Shown one piece after another: positions 1-5,769 of a DNA stretch of 6,035 nt. The notes under the pieces are model-generated. The model had not been told where the DNA came from. It saw only the letters and a list, made by a program, of their open reading frames with translations, and did no database searches. Each line of letters begins with the position of its first letter. The stretch's first letter is position 1. Source of the DNA: Candidatus Bipolaricaulota bacterium (GTDB taxonomy: Bacteria; Bipolaricaulota; Bipolaricaulia; RBG-16-55-9; DRXL01); the NCBI GenBank assembly GCA_023512665.1, contig JAILZC010000067.1:1-6035 (forward strand). The letters run 5' to 3'. Position numbers and translations under genes: made by a program.

Positions 1-70
1 TGGACTGTTCGCCTTCGCCATGGCGAAGATGAATGTCAAGCGAAGCTTACCCCCCACCGATCACTTCTAA
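1..70 (+). CDS. 3' end of an unrecognised gene, possibly a membrane protein (partial)
   Basis: Reading from base 2, a frame is open from the left edge to a TAA stop at 68-70. It encodes 22 residues, beginning GLFAFAMAKMNVKR and ending PPTDHF. A short hydrophobic stretch followed by a basic, then polar tail looks like the end of a last membrane helix with a cytoplasmic tail. The family cannot be named from so little. It would be convergent with the lipid kinase gene and overlap its 3' end by 24 bp. The 16-bp perfect palindrome at 13-28 lies inside this frame. A chance open frame of this length is quite possible, so confidence is moderate to low. Confidence 0.4.
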   Translation, partial: GLFAFAMAKMNVKRSLPPTDHF

Positions 71-931
71 CGCTTTGGGGAGGAGCTCGACTCGGAGTCG
101 CCCCGCAGAGAATTCTGTGGGCTCCCCATCAAGATGCCCCAGCAACGGCTGCTCCGTGAGAATCTCGACCCACGGCGCACGCCTGATCTGCACCTCCGGG
201 AGAGAGATATGCTCACCACGGCGCGTCTTGGGAATCTCTCGCAGGCGTCTGAAGGGGGACATGTCAGCAATCATATAGACGTCAAAGAGCCCGTCGTCAA
301 CCTGGGCATGGGGAACGAGCAGAAAATCCCCGCCGTGATAGCGCCCGTTGGATGCCCCGACCATCATCAGCCTGCCCGATGCCCGCCAGTCAGGAGCTAC
401 GATCTCTATGTCGGAACTGCGAAAGAAGAGCGCCTCGCGGATGGCTGCGTACAGATAGATCCAGCGGGCCAGCGCGGGCCAGCGCCAACTGCGAAAGACC
501 CGCCAGGCGACCGCCCCGTCCAGCCCCACACCAAGCCCATTGACAAAGTACCGCTCCCCGACACGACCGACGTCCACGCGCCTTGGCAGCCCCGATGTGA
601 GGATTTCGATAGCCCGAATCGGGTCCTTGGGGGGAATGTCGAGCATCTTGACAAAATCGTTTCCTGTGCCCGCGGGGATGATCCCCAGCTTCGCCTGAGA
701 GCCCATCAAGCCGGCAGCGACTTCATGGATGGTGCCGTCGCCGCCGACCGCGACGATTGTTGAGAAATCTTTGGCAGCGCGTCGGGCGATCTCGGTAGCT
801 GCGCCGGTGGCTTGGGTGAAGACGTGACGAAACGGGAGTCGCGAGAGAGCGCGCTCAATGCTCGGCCACAGGCGCCGACACCGCCCCCGCCCGGCGAGCA
901 AGTTCACAATGACGAAGCACTCGTCGGTCAT
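47..931 (-). CDS. Diacylglycerol kinase-family lipid kinase (YegS/DgkB/BmrU type)
   Basis: This is a cytoplasmic or membrane-peripheral lipid kinase of the DAGK catalytic family. It transfers phosphate from ATP to a lipid such as diacylglycerol, phosphatidylglycerol or a sphingoid lipid; the substrate cannot be told from sequence. Numbering from the ATG at 931 gives 294 residues, normal for the family. The nucleotide-binding motif GGDGT lies at 63-67, preceded by a hydrophobic strand (TIVAV). GTGNDF is at 88-93. The C-terminal beta-rich domain carries the NGRYHGGDF segment (195-203), DDGLFDV (212-218), where family members bind Mg2+, and LDGE (267-270), where the catalytic acidic residue is expected. 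All key motifs are present. A longer in-frame start (TTG at 961) exists. I prefer ATG 931 because a -10-like TATACT ends exactly 6 nt before it and no ribosome site precedes either start. The stop is TAA. The 3' end overlaps a possible convergent gene. Confidence 0.93.
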   Translation of the reverse strand: MTDECFVIVNLLAGRGRCRRLWPSIERALSRLPFRHVFTQATGAATEIARRAAKDFSTIVAVGGDGTIHEVAAGLMGSQAKLGIIPAGTGNDFVKMLDIPPKDPIRAIEILTSGLPRRVDVGRVGERYFVNGLGVGLDGAVAWRVFRSWRWPALARWIYLYAAIREALFFRSSDIEIVAPDWRASGRLMMVGASNGRYHGGDFLLVPHAQVDDGLFDVYMIADMSPFRRLREIPKTRRGEHISLPEVQIRRAPWVEILTEQPLLGHLDGEPTEFSAGRLRVELLPKALEVIGGG

Positions 932-966
932 GAGATGAGTATAGCTCAAACCAGTTGACAAGCCAA
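931..966 (-). promoter_or_regulatory. Promoter of the lipid kinase gene, predicted leaderless
   Basis: On the minus strand, TTGGCT (966-961, 4 of 6 to TTGACA) is followed by a 17-nt spacer and TATACT (943-938, 5 of 6 to TATAAT). The expected start of transcription, 7 nt past the -10, is base 931, the A of the ATG. No Shine-Dalgarno sequence lies before this ATG, so the mRNA is probably leaderless. This is inferred from sequence only. Confidence 0.6.
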
Positions 967-983
967 GTCCCTCACGTTAAAAT
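955..983 (+). promoter_or_regulatory. Promoter of tRNA-Leu
   Basis: A perfect TTGACA at 955-960 is separated by 17 nt from TAAAAT at 978-983 (5 of 6 to TATAAT). Transcription would begin near 989-990, giving a 5' leader of only about 4-5 nt before the tRNA at 994. Its -35 hexamer directly abuts the -35 hexamer of the divergent lipid kinase promoter (961-966). It is the closest match to the sigma70 consensus in the window. Confidence 0.75.
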
Positions 984-993
984 TAATTACAGC

Positions 994-1080
994 GCCGGGG
1001 TGGCGGAATTGGCAGACGCCTACGGCTCAGGACCGTAGGGGAGTAATCCCGTGAGGGTTCAAATCCCTCCCTCGGCACCA
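994..1080 (+). tRNA. tRNA-Leu (anticodon CAG)
   Basis: This is a class II tRNA of 87 nt with an encoded 3' CCA (1078-1080). The acceptor stem GCCGGGG (994-1000) pairs with CCTCGGC (1070-1076) with one G-T wobble, and the discriminator base is A1077. The D stem is GCG/CGC (1003-1005 and 1017-1019), with a GAATTGGCAGA loop typical of tRNA-Leu. The anticodon stem TACGG/CCGTA (1021-1025 and 1033-1037) encloses CTCAGGA with anticodon CAG at 1028-1030, reading CUG. A 15-nt variable region (1038-1052) forms a GGG/CCC arm. The T arm is GAGGG-TTCAAAT-CCCTC (1053-1069). It has its own strong promoter. A hairpin begins in the CCA end and a second stands 22 nt downstream of the CCA. Confidence 0.97.
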
Positions 1081-1092
1081 GACTCCGTCTGG
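1078..1092 (+). other. Small 3' trailer hairpin starting in the tRNA CCA end
   Basis: CCAGAC (1078-1083) is exactly complementary to GTCTGG (1087-1092), with a TCC loop. The encoded CCA would be inside this 6-bp stem in the unprocessed precursor. It may influence 3'-end maturation, or may be chance. Confidence 0.35.
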
Positions 1093-1101
1093 ACTGTGCA
1101 C

Positions 1102-1126
1102 CTTGCCCGGCCTCCGGCCGGGCAAG
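1102..1126 (+). terminator. 11-bp GC-rich hairpin between tRNA-Leu and gatA, possible terminator
   Basis: CTTGCCCGGCC (1102-1112) is a perfect inverted repeat of GGCCGGGCAAG (1116-1126) with a TCC loop. The stem is strong, but it is followed by ATATATAG rather than a run of T, so it is not a classical intrinsic terminator. It may end the tRNA transcript, partly attenuate read-through into gatA, or protect the processed trailer. The TATATA just after it (1128-1133) resembles a -10 box, but no convincing -35 stands at 16-18 nt because that space is the hairpin itself. Confidence 0.5.
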
Positions 1127-1152
1127 ATATATAGTGCGAAGCCTGGGCCGCC

Positions 1153-1157
1153 GGAGG
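1153..1157 (+). promoter_or_regulatory. Shine-Dalgarno site of gatA
   Basis: GGAGG with 7 nt to the ATG at 1165. It is the strongest ribosome binding site in the window and fixes the gatA start. It contrasts with the four genes that lack such a site. Confidence 0.85.
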
Positions 1158-1164
1158 CGGCACG

Positions 1165-2592
1165 ATGAACAGCAAGCAAAGCTTAAACGAAAAGCCCGTG
1201 CATGAGCTGCTCGCCCTCATCGAGAAGGGCGAGATCCATCCCCGCGACGTCATCTCAGATTTATACCGCGCCATCGCTCAGCGAGAAGATCAGATCAGAG
1301 CGTATATCTCGCTCGCCCCGCAAGAACGCTTGATGCAGGAGTGCGAGCGCCTCCGCGATAGACCCCTGCGCGGCCTGCCCATCGCTGTCAAAGACAATAT
1401 CTCAACAGTAGACCTGAAGACGACCTGCGCCTCGCGGTTCTTGGAGAACTTTCAGCCGATCTTCGACGCCACGGTTATCCAAAAGCTCAAAGACGCGGGG
1501 GCGCAAATCTTGGGCAAGGCCAATCTCGATGAGTTTGCGATGGGGTCTTCGACAGAGAACAGCGCGTTCTTCCCCACGCGCAACCCCCATGATCTGGGGC
1601 GCGTCCCTGGGGGATCTTCTGGGGGTTCGGCCGCGGCCGTCGCGGCCCACGAAGCGATCTGGGCTTTGGGATCAGATACGGGCGGCTCGATCCGCCAGCC
1701 CGCATCGTTCTGTGGAATTGTCGGGCTCAAGCCCACCTATGGGCTTGTGTCGCGCTCCGGGTTAGTCGCGTTTGCGAGCTCCTTGGATCAGATCGGCCCG
1801 ATGACGCAAGATGTGCGCGACTGCGCCCTCTTATTGAATTGTATTGCCGGGCGCGATCCCCAGGACTCCACGAGCGTCGAGCGCCCCTGCGCCGACTACA
1901 CCCAAGAATTGGGGCAAGAGATTAAGGGCTTTCGCGTGGGGGTGCCCCAAGAGTATATCGCCGATCTGTCGGGCCAGGCCAAGGCGTGTGTCGAGTCGTG
2001 GGTCAGGACGTTCCGCGAGCTGGGAGCAGAGATCGTGGAGCTGTCGCTGCCCCACACGGAGTATGCGATCCCCACGTATTATCTGATCTCGTCGTCGGAG
2101 GCCAGCGCCAACTTAGCCCGCTTCGACGGGGTGCGCTACTCCACGAGAGCCAGCGACCGCTCCGTCGAGGCGATGTTCGCCGAGAGCCGCAGCAAGGGCT
2201 TTGGCCCCGAAGTCAAACGCCGCGTGATGATCGGGACGTATGCCCTGAGCGCAGGGTACTACGAGGCGTGGTACGGCAAGGCCCAGAGGGTGCGCGCGCT
2301 GATTCGTCAGGACTTCGAGAGCGCTTTTCAGCTCGTAGATATCATTCTCTCTCCCACGTCGCCGACGCCGGCGTTTCGATTGGGGGAAAGGCTCCAAGAC
2401 CCGCTCGCTATGTATCTGTCGGATATTTTCACCGTGCCGGCGAGCCTTGCGGGCATCCCGGCGATCTCACTCCCCGCAGGCACGATAGAGGGCCTGCCCT
2501 TTGGGCTGCAGCTTATCGCTGACAAATTTCAAGAAGCGAAGCTGTTGCGCGCCGCCTATGCGTTTGAACAGGCGACGCGCGGTGCCGCATGA
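1165..2592 (+). CDS. gatA: Aspartyl/glutamyl-tRNA amidotransferase subunit A
   Basis: GatA is the glutaminase subunit of the GatCAB complex. It releases ammonia from glutamine, which GatB uses to convert misacylated Glu-tRNA(Gln) or Asp-tRNA(Asn) to the correct aminoacyl-tRNA in the cytoplasm. The 475 residues match the usual length of about 480-490. The amidase-signature triad is intact: Lys76 in AVKDN, cis-Ser151 in GGSSGGS (149-155) and nucleophile Ser175 in DTGGSIRQPAS (171-181). These lie a constant 3 residues before the Staphylococcus aureus positions 79, 154 and 178 that I recall. The segment GLKPTYGLVSRSGL (187-200) is characteristic of GatA rather than other amidases. gatC and gatB are not in the window, so the complex is encoded at scattered loci. 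The gene follows tRNA-Leu and has a good ribosome site, but no clear promoter of its own is visible; it may be read from the tRNA promoter through the hairpin. Confidence 0.97.
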   Translation: MNSKQSLNEKPVHELLALIEKGEIHPRDVISDLYRAIAQREDQIRAYISLAPQERLMQECERLRDRPLRGLPIAVKDNISTVDLKTTCASRFLENFQPIFDATVIQKLKDAGAQILGKANLDEFAMGSSTENSAFFPTRNPHDLGRVPGGSSGGSAAAVAAHEAIWALGSDTGGSIRQPASFCGIVGLKPTYGLVSRSGLVAFASSLDQIGPMTQDVRDCALLLNCIAGRDPQDSTSVERPCADYTQELGQEIKGFRVGVPQEYIADLSGQAKACVESWVRTFRELGAEIVELSLPHTEYAIPTYYLISSSEASANLARFDGVRYSTRASDRSVEAMFAESRSKGFGPEVKRRVMIGTYALSAGYYEAWYGKAQRVRALIRQDFESAFQLVDIILSPTSPTPAFRLGERLQDPLAMYLSDIFTVPASLAGIPAISLPAGTIEGLPFGLQLIADKFQEAKLLRAAYAFEQATRGAA

Positions 2593-2601
2593 AGCGGCGC
2601 T
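2581..2601 (+). other. Hairpin around the gatA stop codon
   Basis: GCCGC (2584-2588) pairs with GCGGC (2594-2598), and the pairing can extend to 2581/2601 with wobbles. The TGA stop (2590-2592) sits in the loop. No T run follows, so termination is doubtful. It ends on the -35 element of the next promoter. Confidence 0.25.
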
Positions 2602-2630
2602 TGCACGGCTCCATCACTTCGTGCTATGCT
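2601..2630 (+). promoter_or_regulatory. Promoter of the GAF/PIN-ATPase operon, predicted near-leaderless
   Basis: TTGCAC (2601-2606), an 18-nt spacer and TATGCT (2625-2630, 4 of 6 to TATAAT). Transcription would start around 2637, three bases (GCT) before the ATG at 2640. No Shine-Dalgarno sequence precedes that ATG. The match is weaker than that of the tRNA promoter, but its position relative to the start codon repeats what is seen at three other genes. Confidence 0.45.
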
Positions 2631-2639
2631 TGATGTGCT

Positions 2640-3089
2640 ATGGATTTGCTCTCTACCCTCCGACACGAGATCGCTGGATTGGACTTCTCGCAAGCGTTGC
2701 AGAAGGCCGTCTCGTTCCTGCGCAAGAGCGTCGCCCACTATAATTGGGTCGGCGTCTATATGCTCGAAGGCGACGAGCTCGTATTACAAGCCTGGGATGG
2801 CCCCGAACCCACACAGCACGGGAGAATCCCCATCGGCCAGGGGATCTGTGGGTTAGCCGCCAGGGAGAAGAGGACCGTCATCGTCGGCGATGTCAACGCC
2901 GATCCCAGATACTTAGCGTGTTTCCCATACACTCGATCGGAGATCGTCGTGCCCATCATGAGGGGCACGAAAGTGCTTGGAGAGATTGACATTGACAGCG
3001 ACACGCCCTACGCGTTCACCGAGAAAGACCGGGAATTTTTAGAAGGAGTTGCGACCCTGCTAGGAGAGCGATATGTCCGAGACCAATAG
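2640..3089 (+). CDS. GAF-domain protein, free methionine-R-sulfoxide reductase-like
   Basis: A single GAF domain of 149 residues fills the protein. It resembles the YebR/YtsP (fRMsr) family, which reduces free methionine-R-sulfoxide in the cytoplasm. Family-typical stretches are NWVGVYML (35-42), GRIPIGQGICG (61-71), YLAC (91-94), EIVVPI (101-106) and LGEIDIDSD (113-121). From memory of the E. coli enzyme, Cys70 and Cys94 align with Cys94 and Cys118, the latter being the catalytic residue; their 24-residue spacing is kept. The third cysteine (E. coli Cys84, used in recycling) is His60 here. The protein may therefore be an enzyme with a different recycling route, or a GAF sensor derived from it. 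The ATG at 2640 has no ribosome site and a -10-like hexamer just upstream. The 3' end overlaps the PIN-ATPase gene by 17 bp, so the two are probably translated together. Confidence 0.85.
   Translation: MDLLSTLRHEIAGLDFSQALQKAVSFLRKSVAHYNWVGVYMLEGDELVLQAWDGPEPTQHGRIPIGQGICGLAAREKRTVIVGDVNADPRYLACFPYTRSEIVVPIMRGTKVLGEIDIDSDTPYAFTEKDREFLEGVATLLGERYVRDQ
3063..3066 (+). promoter_or_regulatory. Shine-Dalgarno site of the PIN-ATPase gene
   Basis: GGAG, inside AGGAGAG, lies 6 nt before the ATG at 3073 and within the last codons of the GAF gene. This internal operon gene therefore has a normal ribosome site, and overlap with the GAF stop suggests translational coupling. Confidence 0.7.
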
Positions 3090-4911
3090 AGTCGAACGCT
3101 ATGTGCTCGATACGAGCGTCATCGTAGACGGGCGCATCACCGAGGGGATTCGGAATAGAAAATTCCCTAACGCCGTGTTTATCGTGCCCAATGCGGTCTT
3201 GGCGCTTCTCGAAGCCCAAGCGGTGCGCGGCCAGGAGACGGGCTACACGGGGCTGAACGAGCTGAAGCGATTACAGCAACTCGCGTGGGAGGGCCAGATC
3301 GAGCTGGTCTTCAAAGGGGATCGGCCTCGATTTGACCCGTTGCGCTTGCTCGAGACCGGCGAGCTCCACGCGATGATCCGCGCGGTAGCCGAAGACGAGG
3401 ACGCTGTGCTCCTGACGAGCAGTCGCAGCCAGGCGCTCATCAGCGAGGCCCAAGGATTACCCATGCAGTTTCTGGGAGCCACGACGGAGAGCCGCGGCCT
3501 GGAGCAGCTCTCCATTATGCCGTTCTTCGACGAGCAGACGATGTCGGTGCACCTGCGCGCCAAGGCCCGCCCCAAGGCCAAACGCGGCGCCCCCGGCCGC
3601 ATGAAGGTCGTCCCCCTGCGCGACGAGCCCATGACCGAAAAAGAATTGGAGCGGATCGCCCGCGAGATCGTCGAGGTCGCCAAGGGGCACCCGGAGGGGT
3701 TCATCGAGATGGATGCAGGCGGCAGCACCGTAGTCCAGCTCAAGAACTTACGGATCGCTATTGCCCGCCCCCCCTTCAGCGACGCCTTAGAGATCACCGT
3801 CGTGCGCCCGGTCGTGCACAAGAAGCTCGACGAGTATCGTCACGCGGATTTGCTCAAGGAGCGGCTGCGCGAACGCTCACGCGGTGTGCTCGTCTCCGGG
3901 GCACCGGGGGCGGGAAAGTCTACGTTCGTCCAGGGGATCGCCGAGTATCTCCAAGAATCGGGCTGGATTCTCAAGACTATGGAAAAGCCCAGAGACTTGG
4001 AGCTCTCTGAAGAGATCACCCAGTACACGGCTCTCAACGGGGAGATGAAGAAGACCGCGGACGTCTTGCTCTTAGTCCGCCCCGACTACACGATTTTTGA
4101 CGAGATGCGCGTAGATGAAGACTTTGAAGTCTTTGCTGATATGCGTCTTGCGGGGGTCGGGATGATCGGCGTGGTGCACGCCACACGGGGCATTGACGCG
4201 GTGCAGAGACTGATCGGGCGCGTGGATCTAGGGATGATCCCCCAGGTCGTAGATACTGTGGTGTTCATCGAAGCAGGGGATGTGAAAGAGGTCTACGAAG
4301 TCGAGTTCACGGTGAAAGTCCCCAGCGGGATGGGCGACTCCGATTTAGCCCGCCCGGTGATCGAGATTCGCGAGTTTGAGTCGAAAGCGCTCTGCTACGA
4401 GATCTACAGCTTCGGCGAGCAGGTGGTCGTGATGCCGGTGAAGGATGTTGTGAGCGAAAAGCCCGTGTGGAGGCTCGCAACCCAAGCTCTGGAGCACGAG
4501 CTGCGGCGCGTGATCCGCGGGCCGTTCACCGTCGAGATTCGCTCGGACAACAAGGCAACGCTCTACGTAGATGAAGATCAGATTCCTATGATCTTAGGGC
4601 GTGGGGGCAGCCGCATCCGCGAGCTCGAGGCCGAGCTGGGGATCGGGCTGGATGTGCGCTCCTCCGAGGAGATGGAGATGACACTCCATCACAATATAGA
4701 TATAGAAGTGAGCGACCGGCACGTGATTTTAGATTTAGACCCGAACTTGCGCGGGCGCAACATCGAGATCGTAGTAGACGGCGAGCCGGTCTTCATCGGG
4801 TCGGTCTCGCGCACGGGGAGCATTAAATTGGTGCGAGGGAGCGAGCCTGCCGAGAGAATCTACGATGCCCACAAGTCAGGGGGGACGATCCGAGTGCGGC
4901 GCGCGGGCTAA
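3073..4911 (+). CDS. PIN–PilT-type ATPase–KH domain protein
   Basis: This 612-residue protein has the domain order of the 'predicted ATPase, PilT family' (COG1855 type), familiar from archaea; its function is unknown. An N-terminal PIN domain (about 8-135) opens with VLDTSVIVDG (Asp13) and has Glu47 in a LLEAQ segment. A basic linker (162-177, rich in Lys/Arg) follows. The secretion/pilus-type ATPase domain has Walker A GAPGAGKST (276-284), Walker B YTIFDEM (339-345, Asp343-Glu344) and a His box GVVHATR (366-372). A KH RNA-binding domain carries the GRGG loop (509-512) followed by SRIRELEAELG. A short beta-rich tail closes the protein. The ATPase and KH motifs look intact. In the PIN domain, His99 (GELHA) and Ser117 (TSSRS) stand where I expect acidic residues, so nuclease activity is doubtful. 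Unlike YacL-type proteins it has no membrane helices and no TRAM domain. Roles in RNA binding or remodelling are inference. It is second in an operon with the GAF gene. Confidence 0.88.
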   Translation: MSETNRVERYVLDTSVIVDGRITEGIRNRKFPNAVFIVPNAVLALLEAQAVRGQETGYTGLNELKRLQQLAWEGQIELVFKGDRPRFDPLRLLETGELHAMIRAVAEDEDAVLLTSSRSQALISEAQGLPMQFLGATTESRGLEQLSIMPFFDEQTMSVHLRAKARPKAKRGAPGRMKVVPLRDEPMTEKELERIAREIVEVAKGHPEGFIEMDAGGSTVVQLKNLRIAIARPPFSDALEITVVRPVVHKKLDEYRHADLLKERLRERSRGVLVSGAPGAGKSTFVQGIAEYLQESGWILKTMEKPRDLELSEEITQYTALNGEMKKTADVLLLVRPDYTIFDEMRVDEDFEVFADMRLAGVGMIGVVHATRGIDAVQRLIGRVDLGMIPQVVDTVVFIEAGDVKEVYEVEFTVKVPSGMGDSDLARPVIEIREFESKALCYEIYSFGEQVVVMPVKDVVSEKPVWRLATQALEHELRRVIRGPFTVEIRSDNKATLYVDEDQIPMILGRGGSRIRELEAELGIGLDVRSSEEMEMTLHHNIDIEVSDRHVILDLDPNLRGRNIEIVVDGEPVFIGSVSRTGSIKLVRGSEPAERIYDAHKSGGTIRVRRAG

Positions 4912-4919
4912 GCCCTGAA

Positions 4920-5708
4920 CTAAAAGACAAAAATCAGCACTCCGAGCAGCCCCAAGCTGGCCAGGGCTACCCCGTCGCGCCAGGTGAAGCGCGGCTGGTA
5001 GAGCCGGGTGCGTGGCAGCTCAGGGTCATAGCATCGCGCGGCCATCGCTTCCGCTAGAGCTTCTGCTCGAAGCAGAGTGTTTCTCAGCAGGGGCACCAAA
5101 ATCCCGACGATCTTGCGCGCACGCTCGGCGATGCTCCCTTCAAAGGGGTCAATGCCGCGGGCGCGCATCGCCTTAATGATCATATCGGCTTCGTCGAGGA
5201 TCAACGGGACGAAGCGCAGCGAGACGCTGAACATCAGCGCCAGCCCGCGCACGGGTATTCTGAGCCTCGCCAAGGGCAGCAAGAGCCCCTCTAAGCCGTC
5301 GGCAAGCTGCAGCGCTGACGTCGTTACCCCCAGCAGCGCGCTGATCAGCCCAAAGAAGATCAACCGAGCCGAGAGCATGGCGCCGACGCGCAAGCCCTCA
5401 TCAGAGATTTTGAATGGCCCCCACTGCCAGATGGGATTCCCCGGCGCGCCAAAAAGCTGCAAGAGCGCACTTAACAAAATCAAGACCGTCAGGGCTTGAA
5501 CAGCGCGCACCAGCGGCCAAAACCCGATCCGCCCGGCCATCACAGCCGCCAAGATGAACCCGGCAAAGAGCAGATAGTCCCACAGAGAGTGCAGAAAGAA
5601 GACAGCGAGGGCGAGCGTGACCGCAGCGAAGATCTTCGTGCGCGGGTCTACGCTATGGAGGAACGAATCCTTGGGCTGGTAGCGACCGACGAGCTTGCGC
5701 AGGGTCAT
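4920..5708 (-). CDS. ecfT: Energy-coupling factor transporter transmembrane protein (T-component)
   Basis: EcfT is the membrane scaffold of ECF-type ABC importers. It couples paired ATPases (EcfA) to a substrate-binding S-component for vitamins or metal ions such as Co2+/Ni2+ (CbiQ-like). The 262 residues match the family. Hydrophobic segments lie roughly at 25-40, 44-59, 65-87, 108-127 and 245-262, with an amphipathic cytoplasmic region between about 170 and 240. That region contains the two coupling motifs that contact the ATPases: Ala-Arg-Gly at 183-185 (MRARG) and Ala-Arg-Cys at 224-226 (MAARCY), where the usual third residue is Gly. EcfA and S-component genes are not in the window, so the substrate is unknown and a shared module is likely. 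The ATG at 5708 has no ribosome site. The stop lies 8 bp from that of the convergent PIN-ATPase gene. Confidence 0.92.
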   Translation of the reverse strand: MTLRKLVGRYQPKDSFLHSVDPRTKIFAAVTLALAVFFLHSLWDYLLFAGFILAAVMAGRIGFWPLVRAVQALTVLILLSALLQLFGAPGNPIWQWGPFKISDEGLRVGAMLSARLIFFGLISALLGVTTSALQLADGLEGLLLPLARLRIPVRGLALMFSVSLRFVPLILDEADMIIKAMRARGIDPFEGSIAERARKIVGILVPLLRNTLLRAEALAEAMAARCYDPELPRTRLYQPRFTWRDGVALASLGLLGVLIFVF

Positions 5709-5714
5709 AGAGCC

Positions 5715-5720
5715 ATTCTA
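5715..5720 (-). promoter_or_regulatory. -10 element of ecfT, predicted leaderless
   Basis: TAGAAT on the minus strand (5 of 6 to TATAAT) ends 6 nt before the ATG, putting the predicted first base of the mRNA at 5708, the A of ATG. A good -35 is missing: TCGTTG stands at 17 nt, and TTGCGA (5740-5735) only at 14 nt. The call rests mainly on the same spacing seen at the lipid kinase gene. Confidence 0.4.
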
Positions 5721-5731
5721 TCTTACGGCGC

Positions 5732-5760
5732 TTGTCGCAACGATGCAAAGCGATTAGAAT
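5732..5760 (+). promoter_or_regulatory. Promoter of yidD, predicted near-leaderless
   Basis: TTGTCG (5732-5737, 4 of 6 to TTGACA), a 17-nt spacer and TAGAAT (5755-5760, 5 of 6 to TATAAT). An A6 run (5761-5766) follows. Transcription would begin near 5767, three bases (GCT) before the ATG at 5770. No Shine-Dalgarno sequence is present. The -10 hexamer is an inverted copy of the ecfT -10 hexamer, and the two promoter regions overlap in the 61-bp spacer. Confidence 0.6.
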
Positions 5761-5769
5761 AAAAAAGCT

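Noticed and set aside
13..28. 16-bp perfect palindrome CTTCGCCATGGCGAAG downstream of the kinase stop, possible terminator or operator
   Set aside because: It lacks a proper loop and T run and lies within the open frame of the partial gene at 1-70, where it may simply reflect coding. It is kept only as a note.
134..763. Long open frames opposite the kinase gene, and similar ones inside gatA (1986-2522) and opposite the PIN-ATPase gene (3243-3821)
   Set aside because: They are rich in Arg, Pro and Ser, show no recognisable domain, and lie entirely inside well-identified genes in other frames, as expected in GC-rich DNA.
931..961. Longer N-terminus of the lipid kinase from TTG 961
   Set aside because: TTG is a weaker start, has no ribosome site, and would place translation upstream of the predicted transcript start. 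The ten extra residues match no known part of the family.
1128..1133. TATATA as the -10 box of a gatA promoter
   Set aside because: No TTG-like -35 stands at 16-18 nt, because that interval is the GC-rich hairpin. TTGCCC at 1103-1108 would need a 19-nt spacer and lies in the stem. Too weak to call.
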